This document shows positions 45,282 to 53,485 of a DNA stretch of 64,000 nucleotides, piece by piece. The DNA is from Chloroflexota bacterium (GTDB lineage Bacteria > Chloroflexota > Anaerolineae > B4-G1 > SLSP01): NCBI GenBank assembly GCA_029555965.1, contig JAKQHY010000173.1:1-64000 (forward strand), read 5' to 3'. Under the pieces are notes generated by a model. That model did no database searches, was not told the DNA's origin, and saw only the letters and a program-made list of their open reading frames with translations. The stretch's first letter is position 1. Every line of letters begins with the position of its first letter. Both the position numbers and the translations under genes were made by a program.

Positions 45282-45340
45282 AGTGGGAGTAGGGATTAGG
45301 AATCCCACTCCCTACCCCCTACTCCCTAATCCTTACCCCA
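45282..45340. repeat. GGGATTA / CTCCCTA repeat with inverted half
   Basis: GTGGGAGTAGGGATTAGG followed at once by its inverse, CCCACTCCCTACCCCCTACTCCCTAATCC. It separates the convergent ligase and copA genes and could act as a shared terminator hairpin; it covers the copA stop. Confidence 0.75.
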
Positions 45341-47876
45341 CTTCCGCCTTCTTCAACCGCAAACTGTTCGTCACCACGAACACACTGCTGAAGGCCATCG
45401 CCCCGGCAGCCAGCATGGGATTGAGCAGGCCCAGCGCCGCCGCCGGGATGAGCATAACGTTGTAGAAGAACGCCCAAAACAGGTTCATCTTGATGGTGCG
45501 CAGCGTCTTCCGCGAAAGCGCCACGGCGCGCACTACGCCGCGCAAGTCGCCAGACATCAGGGTGATGGGCGCGGCGGCCATCGCTACGTCGGTGCCCGTG
45601 CCAATAGCAATGCCCACGTCGGCCTGAGCCAGCGCGGGCGCGTCGTTGACGCCGTCGCCGACCATTGCGACGACGGCCGGTTTTCCGTTAACCGGCGCTG
45701 CTTGCAACTTCTTCACCTCGGCGGCCTTGCCTTCCGGCAGCACCTCGGCCAGCACGCTCTCAATGCCCACCTGCTGCGCAATCGCCTCGGCGGTCTGGCG
45801 ATTGTCGCCGGTGATCATCGCCAAATGCAATCCCATCCGGCGCAACGCGGCTACCGCCTCCACCGAGCCTTCCTTGAGCGTATCCGCCACCGCGACGACG
45901 CCGCACACCTGCCCATCCACCGCCACCAACATGGCCGTCTTCGCCTCTGCCTGCAAGCGCTCCACCACCGCCTGCAATCCGTTCAGCGGATAGCCGCGCG
46001 ACGCCATCATGCGGGCATTGCCCACCGCCACCGCGCGTCCGTCCACCTCAGCGGAGACGCCCAATCCCGCCTCCGCCTTGAACCCCGCCGGCTCGGAGAG
46101 CGTCAGCCCTCGCGTCGTTGCTTCCGCCCAGATCGCCTCCCCCAGTGGATGCTCGCTCCCTTTCTCGACGGAAGCCGCCAAACGTAAGAGTTCGTCTGGA
46201 GTAATGGGTAATGGGTAATGAGTAATGGGTGACGGTCTCTCCATTGATGACTCATTCCTCATTGCTTCTAACTCCTCACTCCTCACTCCTAACTCCTCAC
46301 TCCTCACTCCTAACTCGCCCACCACCACATCCGTCACCGCCGGCTGCCCCTGGGTAATAGTGCCAGTTTTGTCGAGAACAACGGTGGTGATGCGCCCGGC
46401 GCGTTCCAGAGCTTCGCCGCTTTTCAGCAGAACGCCCAACTCGGCGCCCTTGCCGGTCCCCACCATCACGGCCGTCGGCGTCGCCAGCCCCATCGCGCAC
46501 GGGCAGGCGATGACCAGCACCGCCACCATATTGATGAGCGCGCGTGTGAAAGCGTCCACGTCCGCATTGACCGGCAGCGGCGTCCCCAGGAAATACCAGC
46601 CCAGGAACGTGAGCGTGGCGACGCCGATCACGATGGGCACGAACACCGCCGAAATCTGATCCGCCAGCTTTTGGATGGGCGCCTTGCTGCCCTGCGCCTC
46701 CTCCACCAGGCGGATGATCTGCGCCAGCGCGGTCTCGCGGCCCACCTTCGTCGCCTCAAATTTAAGCAGCCCCAGTTTGTTGAGCGTCGCGCCGATGACC
46801 GGCTGCCCCGGCCCCTTTTCCACCGGCAGCGACTCGCCGGTCAACATAGATTCGTCCACCGCGGAGCGGCCTTCGATCACCACGCCATCCACCGGGATTT
46901 TCTCGCCGGGCCGCACCAGCACCACATCGCCCACGCGCACCGCATCCACCGGGATTTGCAGCTCGACGCCATCGCGCACCACCTGCGCCGTCTTTGCCTG
47001 CAAACCCATCAGCTTCTTGATGGCCTCCGAGGCGCCGCCCTTCGCTCGCGCTTCCAACAGCTTGCCCAGCCGCACCAGGGTAATGATAACCGCCGATGTT
47101 TCCAGATAGACGTGCCCCTCAAGCCAGCCAAACACGATGGGCAGCGAATAGAGATACGCCGCCGTTGAGCCGAGGGCAATCAAAACATCCATGTTGGCCG
47201 CGCCGTTGCGCAGGGCCTTAGTCGCGCCCACGTAATACTGCGCGCCCACGTAAAATTGCACCGGCGTGGCAAAGGCCAGCATCACCCAATGCACCCAATC
47301 CGCGTGCGCCCACATCCCAAACGCGCCAAAATCCCGCGCCATCGAGAACGCAAACAGCGGCAGGGTGAAGATCAGGCCGATGACGAGCATCCGCTGTTGA
47401 TGGGCGATTTCGGCAGCGCGCGCCCTGGCCTCCGCGTCGTCGGCGTCGCCGCCCAACTCCAACGCCTCGAAGCCGGCCCGCGCTACTGCCGCGCGGATTT
47501 CGGCCTGGCTGACGAGGGTGGGCACGTAACGCACGCGCGCTTTCTCGGTCGCCAGCGCGATCTGCGCCTCCAACACGCCTTCCAGAGCGAGTAGGGCCTT
47601 CTCCAACCGCCGGGCGTCGTTATCGTCGCCCAGCCGCTTGAGGATGAGGTCGGCCTCCCCGGCAGCGACGCCGTAACCCGCGCGCTCCACCCGCCCGATG
47701 ATGTCGGGCAGGAAGACCAGCGTCGGGTCAAACTCCACCGTGGCGCGCTCCGAGGAAAGGTTGACGACGGCGCCGGTCACGCCGTTAACCTTCTTCAAGT
47801 TGCGTTCCACCGTCGCCACACAGTTGGCGCACGTCATCCCGGTGATGGGCAGGGTGATGGCTTTGGTTTCGGACAT
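45333..47876 (-). CDS. copA: Copper-exporting P1B-type ATPase
   Basis: An 847-residue heavy-metal ATPase. The first HMA domain has '[14 protein letters not shown]'; a second HMA-like domain follows but lacks CxxC. Eight helices include '[19 protein letters not shown]' (CPC metal site). The phosphorylation site is '[12 protein letters not shown]', with 'SEHPLGEAI' and '[22 protein letters not shown]'. Between the phosphorylation and nucleotide domains, about 40 residues ([20 protein letters not shown]...THYPLPI) come from an inserted repeat. AAGGAAT precedes the ATG. It works with the chaperone downstream of the divergent promoter and is probably copper-inducible. Confidence 0.93.
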   Translation of the reverse strand: MSETKAITLPITGMTCANCVATVERNLKKVNGVTGAVVNLSSERATVEFDPTLVFLPDIIGRVERAGYGVAAGEADLILKRLGDDNDARRLEKALLALEGVLEAQIALATEKARVRYVPTLVSQAEIRAAVARAGFEALELGGDADDAEARARAAEIAHQQRMLVIGLIFTLPLFAFSMARDFGAFGMWAHADWVHWVMLAFATPVQFYVGAQYYVGATKALRNGAANMDVLIALGSTAAYLYSLPIVFGWLEGHVYLETSAVIITLVRLGKLLEARAKGGASEAIKKLMGLQAKTAQVVRDGVELQIPVDAVRVGDVVLVRPGEKIPVDGVVIEGRSAVDESMLTGESLPVEKGPGQPVIGATLNKLGLLKFEATKVGRETALAQIIRLVEEAQGSKAPIQKLADQISAVFVPIVIGVATLTFLGWYFLGTPLPVNADVDAFTRALINMVAVLVIACPCAMGLATPTAVMVGTGKGAELGVLLKSGEALERAGRITTVVLDKTGTITQGQPAVTDVVVGELGVRSEELGVRSEELEAMRNESSMERPSPITHYPLPITPDELLRLAASVEKGSEHPLGEAIWAEATTRGLTLSEPAGFKAEAGLGVSAEVDGRAVAVGNARMMASRGYPLNGLQAVVERLQAEAKTAMLVAVDGQVCGVVAVADTLKEGSVEAVAALRRMGLHLAMITGDNRQTAEAIAQQVGIESVLAEVLPEGKAAEVKKLQAAPVNGKPAVVAMVGDGVNDAPALAQADVGIAIGTGTDVAMAAAPITLMSGDLRGVVRAVALSRKTLRTIKMNLFWAFFYNVMLIPAAALGLLNPMLAAGAMAFSSVFVVTNSLRLKKAEVG
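46199..46317. repeat. Repeat insertion in copA (in frame)
   Basis: GGGTAATGGGTAATG-type units and ACTCCTCACTCCTA-type units, together about 119 bases. These are the very units found in the intergenic blocks at 4191 and 3900. They add a hydrophilic loop to the ATPase nucleotide-binding domain without a stop or shift. Confidence 0.9.
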
Positions 47877-47887
47877 AGATATTCCTT

Positions 47888-47998
47888 TGGGAAATTGGTG
47901 ATCGGTGATCGGGGATTGGGGATTGGAGATCAGTAATGCGAAATGAGTAATGAGTTACCGATTTCTGATTACCAATCACCAATTACCAATTACTAATT
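47888..47998. repeat. TTGGTGATC / GGGGATT / ATTACCA repeat block
   Basis: Mixed heptamer units with an inverted second half (GATTACCAATCACCAATTACCAATTAC), filling the gap between the copZ-like gene and copA. Two unit families are joined in a single block. Confidence 0.8.
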
Positions 47999-48202
47999 TT
48001 ACGCTGCCGGATAGTTGATCTCCGCCAGCAACGCCTTGATGGCGTCTTCGGTCGCCGGGGCGTTGAAGGTGATGGTGGCCTGCTTGGTCTGTGGATCAGC
48101 CTCGACCGATTGCACGCCGGCTAACTCGCTCACCTCTGTCTTGATGGTATGCACGCAGTGTTTACAAGAGATATTGGGAATCGTGTAAATTACAGTTTTC
48201 AT
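47999..48202 (-). CDS. copZ: HMA-domain copper chaperone (CopZ-like)
   Basis: A 67-residue single HMA domain: 'TIPNISCKHCVHTIKTEV' holds the metal-binding CxxC, and the beta-alpha-beta pattern is complete ('SVEADPQTKQATITF'). It lies upstream of copA on the same strand, the common chaperone-pump arrangement, and passes copper(I) to CopA. The start has an AGGAGT site. Its promoter region faces the divergent Rrf2 gene. Confidence 0.85.
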   Translation of the reverse strand: MKTVIYTIPNISCKHCVHTIKTEVSELAGVQSVEADPQTKQATITFNAPATEDAIKALLAEINYPAA

Positions 48203-48246
48203 CGTTACTCCTTTGCTTGACGATCTTCGGTTTGACGGTCGAATAG

Positions 48247-48275
48247 TTGACTAAATTATACAACTATTATACAAT
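48247..48275 (+). promoter_or_regulatory. rrf2 promoter with TTATACAA operator-like repeats
   Basis: TTGACT (48247-48252), 17 bases, TACAAT (48270-48275) for the Rrf2 gene. Two direct TTATACAA copies lie inside the spacer and -10, an AT-rich site of the kind Rrf2 proteins bind. On the other strand the same bases read TATAAT twice, so the copZ promoter probably overlaps. Confidence 0.55.
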
Positions 48276-48305
48276 ATCAGGAAAGAGAAGTCAAGAGAGG
48301 GCAAG

Positions 48306-48725
48306 ATGCGAGTTTCTACATTGGGACGGTACGCGCTGCGGGCCATGGTGGATTTAGCGCTTCACGAGGAGCAGACGCCGATATTGCGTCAGGATATTGT
48401 CTCCCGCCAGGAAATCTCCGGCAATTACCTGGCGCACCTGTTCGTTAAACTCAGGCAAGCGGGGTTGATCGAAAGTGTGATGGGACCGGGCGGGGGATAT
48501 AAGTTGGCACGGGACGCCTCTTCCATCACCGTTGCTGACATTCTACTAGCGGTGGATGAATCGTTGGAGCCGGTCACGTGCATGGGGGATGCGCCGGGAT
48601 CAATGTGCCCGCGCGTGCAGGCTTGCGCGACCCGGCTGCTGTGGGAGCGGCTTGGGCAGCATATCCTTGATTTTTTGGAGTCGGTCACGCTGGCGGACTT
48701 GTGTGAGCAAGCGCAGAAGTCATAG
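48306..48725 (+). CDS. Rrf2-family transcriptional regulator
   Basis: A 139-residue winged-helix regulator: 'STLGRYALRAMVDLALHEEQ', 'ISGNYLAHLFVKLRQAGLIESVMGPGGGYKL'. Three cysteines (CMGDAPGSMCPRVQAC) sit where IscR-like members bind an iron-sulphur cluster. It stands divergently from copZ-copA with shared promoter DNA, so it may control itself, the copper genes, or both. It overlaps mnmA by six bases tail to tail. Confidence 0.85.
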   Translation: MRVSTLGRYALRAMVDLALHEEQTPILRQDIVSRQEISGNYLAHLFVKLRQAGLIESVMGPGGGYKLARDASSITVADILLAVDESLEPVTCMGDAPGSMCPRVQACATRLLWERLGQHILDFLESVTLADLCEQAQKS

Positions 48726-49820
48726 ATCGGGCAGCTTCCCACTCCCCGCCCTCTTGAGAATCATCCCCCCGCCAAGCACCGTCTCGCCCTGATAAAACAC
48801 GGCGGCCTGCCCCGGTGTGATGTCGCGCAGCGGCGCAGTCAATGCGATGCGCGCCGTGTTTCCGGCCTCAGGGATGAGCGTCGCCGCCGCGTCCGCCGCC
48901 TTGTAGCGGATTTTGACCGTGATGGGCAGCGGCGTCTCAGGCGGCGTCCCGACCACGTAACTGACCGCGCCAACCTGCAATTCCACGTGGCCCAACTGCG
49001 CCGCCGGGCCGACGATCAGTGCGTTGCGCGCCACGTCTAGTTCCAGCACATACAATGGCTCGGCCCAGGCCAGGCCCAATCCACGCCGTTGGCCGATAGT
49101 GTAGAAGGGCACACCTTGATGTTGCCCCAGTTCATGCCCCGCAGCATCCAGAATCGGGCCGGGGCGGATGCTTTCCGGCGCGTAAGTCTGCAAGAAGCGG
49201 CGATAGTCATCGTCGCAGACAAAGCAAATCTCCTGGCTTTCCGCTTTCTGGGCGACGGGCAAGTTTCGGCGGGCGGCCATCTGCCGCACCTGCGGCTTGG
49301 TATATTCACCAAGCGGGAGCAGGAGATGGCGCAACTGTGACTGTCCTAGCATATACAGAACGTAGCTCTGGTCTTTGGCGCGATCCACGCCGCGCAGCAG
49401 GCGGTACTGCCCCTCACATGCCTGCACGCGGGCATAATGGCCCGTCGCCAGGAAGTCGGCGCCGAGCGCGCGCGCCGTTTCCAACAAGAAGCCGAACTTG
49501 ATCGCTCGGTTGCAGGCGAGGCAGGGGTTAGGGGTGTACCCGCGCGCGTACTCGGCGATGAACGGCTCCACCACGCGGGCTTTGAACGGCGCGACGCAAT
49601 CCAGCAACTGAAAGGGAATCTGCAAGGCCGCCGCAATGCGGCGCGCATCCTCGGCAGCAGTGGACATAGCGTCGCCCGGCTCCCGCCACAGATCAAGCAT
49701 CACACCGCTGACCTCATAGCCCTGCTCCACCAGCAACGCCGCCGCGACCGCGCTATCCACCCCGCCGCTCAACGCTACCACCACTTTCCGAAACCGGTTT
49801 TCCAATGTTAGTCTCCTCAT
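48720..49820 (-). CDS. mnmA: tRNA-specific 2-thiouridylase
   Basis: Forms 2-thiouridine at position 34 of tRNA. The PP-loop is 'VVVALSGGVDSAVAAALL', the first catalytic cysteine is in 'TPNPCLACNRAIKFG' and the second in 'AESQEICFVCDDDYRRFL'. The C-terminal barrel follows ('GQHQGVPFYTIGQRRGLG', 'LRDITPGQAAVFYQGE'). I start at MRRLTLENRFRKVV (49820); the track form is 18 codons longer. Length 366 aa is normal. Confidence 0.93.
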   Translation of the reverse strand: MRRLTLENRFRKVVVALSGGVDSAVAAALLVEQGYEVSGVMLDLWREPGDAMSTAAEDARRIAAALQIPFQLLDCVAPFKARVVEPFIAEYARGYTPNPCLACNRAIKFGFLLETARALGADFLATGHYARVQACEGQYRLLRGVDRAKDQSYVLYMLGQSQLRHLLLPLGEYTKPQVRQMAARRNLPVAQKAESQEICFVCDDDYRRFLQTYAPESIRPGPILDAAGHELGQHQGVPFYTIGQRRGLGLAWAEPLYVLELDVARNALIVGPAAQLGHVELQVGAVSYVVGTPPETPLPITVKIRYKAADAAATLIPEAGNTARIALTAPLRDITPGQAAVFYQGETVLGGGMILKRAGSGKLPDL

Positions 49821-49913
49821 CTCGCTGCGAGTATAACCTGGACGCTCAGGCGCGCAACCGGCCCCTCCGCACATCTGAAAACCTCACGGACGCCCCGATC
49901 TGCGGCGGATAAT

Positions 49914-49941
49914 TTGACTCTTTCTCCACCCTCTCTATACT
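49914..49941 (+). promoter_or_regulatory. Promoter of the beta-helix gene
   Basis: TTGACT (49914-49919), 16 bases, TATACT (49936-49941), giving a 5' UTR of about 119 bases before the ATG at 50067. Confidence 0.65.
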
Positions 49942-49947
49942 GAATCA

Positions 49948-50066
49948 TGGCAACCCGGCAACGAAGGACCCTAAGACCGGCGCGGTCAGAGACCGACCAG
50001 AGCTGACCGGGGGCTGACTGAATTCAGAGTGTCCCCATATCAAACCACCATAAGGAGATCCCATCT
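49948..50066 (+). other. Long, GC-rich, foldable 5' UTR
   Basis: Contains GACCG-GCG-CGGTC and CGGTCA...TGACCG pairings that compete with each other, then the AAGGAG ribosome site. The 'AACCCGGCAAC' stretch recalls riboswitch cores but no class was matched with confidence. A regulatory role is only possible, not shown. Confidence 0.35.
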
Positions 50067-51629
50067 ATGATAAACAAAATTCGCCCGATTTACCGAACCG
50101 CTCTGGGACAGTTGCTGTTGCTGCCTGCCCTGTTTTTGCTGATGGCGGCCTTCATTATGACGCCGGCCGCCGCCATTGACACCGGCCAGGAACAAATTGA
50201 GGTGTGTGTGGGTGGACAGCCCTGTAAGTTCTACGCCTCTACCCAACGCTTCCAACAGGCGCTTGATGATGTCATGGCATTTCCGAATCATCCGGCAACC
50301 ATAACGCTGCAACCGGGAGTCTACACCCACACGCAGCCCATGAGCACCGTCGTGCAAATCGCCTGGCGGGGTGAGGAAGGGACGTGCGTGCCCTATACTT
50401 ACGGCACCACGTTTTTGCTGGAAAAACGTATGGCGCCCACCCTCATCCAGGGCGCGACCGGCAATCCGGCCGATGTGGTGATCTTGGGAGGATTGCCGTC
50501 ATGGACGAATACTTATTCCAATGTAGTGTATGGACTCTCGCTGAATAACAATACGGGCCTGGTAACAATAAGCGATCTGACCATCATGACCAATGGCGGG
50601 AAGACAGCCAATGGCACCGGCGATGGCGCGCTCAATGTTATCAACACCAATGGTTGGCTCACCCATTCCATCATCGCCGCCAACAAAACCGATGCCAACC
50701 CCCTCTATCGCGAATGGCTCGAAGAAGAAAAGGGATATAAACTGGACATAGATTCAGAAGGGGTTTACCTCTACGGCCCTTCCACATATTTTACTATCGT
50801 TCACAGCCTGATGGGGGGAAATTTCCATACCGGCGTCATGCTCGCTGAAGACGCCCATGCCTGGATTATTGGCTCGTTGATCCGCGGCAACGGCTGGTTC
50901 CCCGCCTCATGGGGCGATTACAATGAATATACCGGCAAAGGACAGGGGGTGGTCACGCTGGGTGGATTTACCCATTGTTACCGAGAAAACACTCAGGCCA
51001 AAATCTGGAACACGATCATTATGCGAAATTCAGGCGCCGGCATCTTGCTCAGAGGCCATTTCACTGACACGGTCACGGGAATAGCGCACAACACGATTGA
51101 GCAAAACGCCCAGTACGGGATATTGTTGGAAGTCCTGACCCTGGATACCCCCAACATCAGCGTGTTCATCGCGAACAATGTCGTGTTAAGCAATTCAGTC
51201 GGCGGCATTTCAATATCCAACAGCATCTCCAGCACGCAAGGCGCCACCATCAAACTCTACAACAACAGCAGCAGCGGCCACCCCGCGGACAAGAATTATC
51301 TGCCGCCCGGCTTAGAGGGCGTCGTTGGCTACACGGAAAGAAGCGCCAACCTCAGCCCGGCTGATCCCCGCGTCCACCCGGAGACTTTCCGCTTGCTGCC
51401 CGGCTCCCCGCTGGCTGCCGCCGGCTGGGGCGCCCCACCCCCTGATATTTCCAGCTATGATCGGGTAAACTTAAAACACTATGCCTTTCACGAAGAAACC
51501 CTCGGCCTGTGGTGCGGATTACACAGCGCATTGCACAAAGTAGATCCGACCTATCAAAACCCCTGCCTCACGCATCAACTGTATCTCCCCCTCAGCCTGA
51601 AGACATTATCCGCCGCCGTGCGCCATTAA
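50067..51629 (+). CDS. Secreted right-handed parallel beta-helix protein
   Basis: A 520-residue protein with a signal peptide (LLLLPALFLLMAAFIMTPAAA). Beta-helix repeats follow ('LVTISDLTIMTNGGK', 'LTHSIIAANKTDANP', 'AWIIGSLIRGNG', 'AKIWNTIIMRNSGAGILLRG', 'GIAHNTIEQNAQYGILLE', 'VFIANNVVLSNSVGGISI'). This fold is common in polysaccharide lyases and adhesins, but no catalytic residues were recognised. The C-terminus contains 'THQLYLPLSLKTL', a YLP tail like that of the LVIVD protein. It ends two bases before the second MITE-like element. Confidence 0.8.
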   Translation: MINKIRPIYRTALGQLLLLPALFLLMAAFIMTPAAAIDTGQEQIEVCVGGQPCKFYASTQRFQQALDDVMAFPNHPATITLQPGVYTHTQPMSTVVQIAWRGEEGTCVPYTYGTTFLLEKRMAPTLIQGATGNPADVVILGGLPSWTNTYSNVVYGLSLNNNTGLVTISDLTIMTNGGKTANGTGDGALNVINTNGWLTHSIIAANKTDANPLYREWLEEEKGYKLDIDSEGVYLYGPSTYFTIVHSLMGGNFHTGVMLAEDAHAWIIGSLIRGNGWFPASWGDYNEYTGKGQGVVTLGGFTHCYRENTQAKIWNTIIMRNSGAGILLRGHFTDTVTGIAHNTIEQNAQYGILLEVLTLDTPNISVFIANNVVLSNSVGGISISNSISSTQGATIKLYNNSSSGHPADKNYLPPGLEGVVGYTERSANLSPADPRVHPETFRLLPGSPLAAAGWGAPPPDISSYDRVNLKHYAFHEETLGLWCGLHSALHKVDPTYQNPCLTHQLYLPLSLKTLSAAVRH

Positions 51630-51631
51630 AA

Positions 51632-51802
51632 AACCTATCCGAGAAGTATAGCAATGGGGCAACACTACCTCGAGTCTGGCGGCTGAAGTCGCTTTTCAGA
51701 AAATGTTTTTTCGGCGGCGGGCGCAGTCCGCCGCCGAAAAACACCCTGCAAACGGCACCTTTAGACACAAATCGCGCGTCAAAACGAATTTTCGGATAGA
51801 TT
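51632..51802 (+). mobile_element. MITE-like element, copy 2 (171 bp)
   Basis: Ends AACCTATCCGAGAAG and GAATTTTCGGATAGATT, imperfect terminal inverted repeats. The central palindrome GTTTTTTCGGCGGCGGGC...GTCCGCCGCCGAAAAAC differs in sequence from copy 1 but keeps full pairing. The right two-thirds align well with the reverse complement of 9316-9487. It abuts the beta-helix stop and supplies a false N-terminus to the next ORF in the track. Confidence 0.75.
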
Positions 51803-51843
51803 CCAAATCGTTACTGGCAGAAATCATCGAGTCGCTTCAAGAA

Positions 51844-53082
51844 ATGAAAGCTTTCAGGTGCTACAAAGCCGATTTAGAAAAACTATTAGAGATGTTGACA
51901 AAACTAATGATGATTCCTTATTATCGCCCCTATTACGACTATCGAGAATTGCTGGCCGCGCTGACCCCGGTTCCCGCGCGGCAAAAGTTTACGGCGGCAA
52001 TGGCTAGGCACGCCCGAGTTCGCTATGGTCTCGATTTTACGTATGGTCGCGCCGGATTATTTGCGATTTTGCATGCATTGAAGATCACGGACGCTGAAAT
52101 CATTTTGCCGGCCTATACGTGTATGGTGGTGGCGCACACGATAGAGGCCTCTGGCAATCATCCGGTGTTTGTAGACATTGACCTGGCAAATTACAATATG
52201 GCCCTTGAGGGTTTGAAGCATGCCATGACAAAACGCACCCGGGTTGTCGTGGCAACCCATTTATACGGTTATCCAGTAGATGTCGCGGCCATTCGAGAAA
52301 TTGTTGGGGGTGACGTCTTTATTGTTGAAGATTGTGCTTTAGGTGTACAGATGCTGGCAAAAGAGGGGAGAGGAATACAAGGAGATTTTGGGATATTCAG
52401 TTTTGGCGCGGCGAAACCCCTATCGGTTTATGAAGGGGGGATTGTGGTTACTGACTCTGCCGACCTGTACGAAGCCGTAAAAGCTTATCGTGACGTATTC
52501 ATGACTAAATCATCCCCGAAATCTTCCGCTAAACGGTGGGGACGATTTTTAAGCAGTTATATGCTTAGAAAGTGTACTTATCAATTCATATACCGTCTTA
52601 AATATGGCGGGCATACAAGTACGAAATCTGCATTACCTCCCGATCATCTCCCCTACGACGCCAATGCAATTTTACCCGAGTTTCAATCCAGAATAGGGTT
52701 AATACAGTTGCAAAAGCTAGAGGTCATTTTGCAGAAACGCCGCGCCTTAGCTCAAACGTATGATAACGAATTACATGATTGCATCAGAGTTTTTCCGGCG
52801 CCCCTTGTTGACTCCGCGACCTATTCGCACTACACGATACGTGTTCCTCATCGGGATCAAATCGGCTTCATACAGCGTATGGTCCAATGTGGGGTCGCCG
52901 TTGATAGCGCCTATAAATATGCTTTACCATATCTGGCGCCTTATCGCTCCCCTATCCAAGGGGATTTCCCCCGAGCTGCGCAAGCCGCCAGAGAAGTGAT
53001 CAATCTGCCATGCTATCCCCACTTAGACCTGTCCGACGTTCACTATATAATTGCATGTGTGGCTAAATGCGCAAAACCCTAA
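51844..53082 (+). CDS. DegT/DnrJ/EryC1/StrS-type PLP-dependent aminotransferase
   Basis: Sugar aminotransferase-like protein. 'YGRAGLFAILHALKITDAEIILPAYTCMVVAHTIEASG', 'FVDIDLANYNM' and 'VVVATHLYGYPVDVAAI' are typical. The PLP lysine lies in 'DFGIFSFGAAKPLSVYEGGIVVT' (GAAKPL). The track's first 47 codons read through the MITE-like element and are not real. Starts at 51844 (MKAFRCYKAD) or 51907 (MMIPYYRPYYDYRELL) are possible; relatives favour the second. It would act in nucleotide-sugar or surface-glycan synthesis, yet no other such genes are adjacent. Confidence 0.78.
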   Translation: MKAFRCYKADLEKLLEMLTKLMMIPYYRPYYDYRELLAALTPVPARQKFTAAMARHARVRYGLDFTYGRAGLFAILHALKITDAEIILPAYTCMVVAHTIEASGNHPVFVDIDLANYNMALEGLKHAMTKRTRVVVATHLYGYPVDVAAIREIVGGDVFIVEDCALGVQMLAKEGRGIQGDFGIFSFGAAKPLSVYEGGIVVTDSADLYEAVKAYRDVFMTKSSPKSSAKRWGRFLSSYMLRKCTYQFIYRLKYGGHTSTKSALPPDHLPYDANAILPEFQSRIGLIQLQKLEVILQKRRALAQTYDNELHDCIRVFPAPLVDSATYSHYTIRVPHRDQIGFIQRMVQCGVAVDSAYKYALPYLAPYRSPIQGDFPRAAQAAREVINLPCYPHLDLSDVHYIIACVAKCAKP

Positions 53083-53097
53083 AATCACCCCCTCTGA

Positions 53098-53165
53098 AAA
53101 TAGGGATTGGGGATTGGGGATTGGGGATTGGGCTGTCCCAATCCCTAATCCCCAATCGCGAATCC
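53098..53165. repeat. GGGGATT heptamer block with inverted half
   Basis: Four GGGGATT units, a GGGCTGTCCC centre, then CCCTAATCCCCAATCGCGAATCCC. Same unit family as the blocks at 7571 and 18471. Confidence 0.85.
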
Positions 53166-53248
53166 CTGCGGTGACATTTTTATCCAACCGCCGGTGAACC
53201 GCCAGTTAATGAGGAATTCTTCGGAAAAAAGAGAATGGCTCCCTTAAA

Positions 53249-53288
53249 GTTTTCTCGTTGGCGGTTTGCGTCCGCCAATGAGAAAAAC
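53249..53288. repeat. Hairpin resembling the MITE-like element's core
   Basis: GTTTTCTCGTTGGCGG, short loop TTTGCGT, CCGCCAATGAGAAAAAC. The style (T-rich outer arm, GC-rich inner arm) is like the central palindromes at 9375 and 51702, but terminal repeats of that element are not clear here. It lies just upstream of the yjbQ fragment. Confidence 0.5.
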
Positions 53289-53314
53289 AACACATTCTGG
53301 AGGTCAATACCTAT

Positions 53315-53485
53315 ATGAAAAGCTATCGGCAAGAACTATGGTTAGAGACACCGACGCGACGCGCATTCATCAACATCACACCCCAGGTAGAGCAGTGCCT
53401 GCGCGCCAGTGGGATTCAAGAAGGATTGATGTTAGTCAATTCAATGCACATAACGATAAGTGTAACTCAATTGAGACAGGGGTAG
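53315..53485 (+). pseudogene. YjbQ/UPF0047 family gene, 3' truncated
   Basis: Starting at the ATG at 53315 behind a GGAGG site, it reads [20 protein letters not shown], then '[23 protein letters not shown]', which is the YjbQ/UPF0047 N-terminus. After NSMHIT the family sequence stops and six unrelated residues lead to a stop. Full proteins are about 135 residues; 56 remain. The break coincides with the 3' end of the convergent serine recombinase remnant, so it appears to be an integration junction. Confidence 0.75.

Noticed and set aside
49948-50040. c-di-GMP or SAM riboswitch before the beta-helix gene
   Set aside because: 'AACCCGGCAAC' is suggestive, but the remaining conserved blocks of either class are missing or in the wrong order.
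51703-51843. N-terminal extension of the DegT-type aminotransferase
   Set aside because: These codons read through the MITE-like element (its palindrome and terminal repeat) and have no family similarity.
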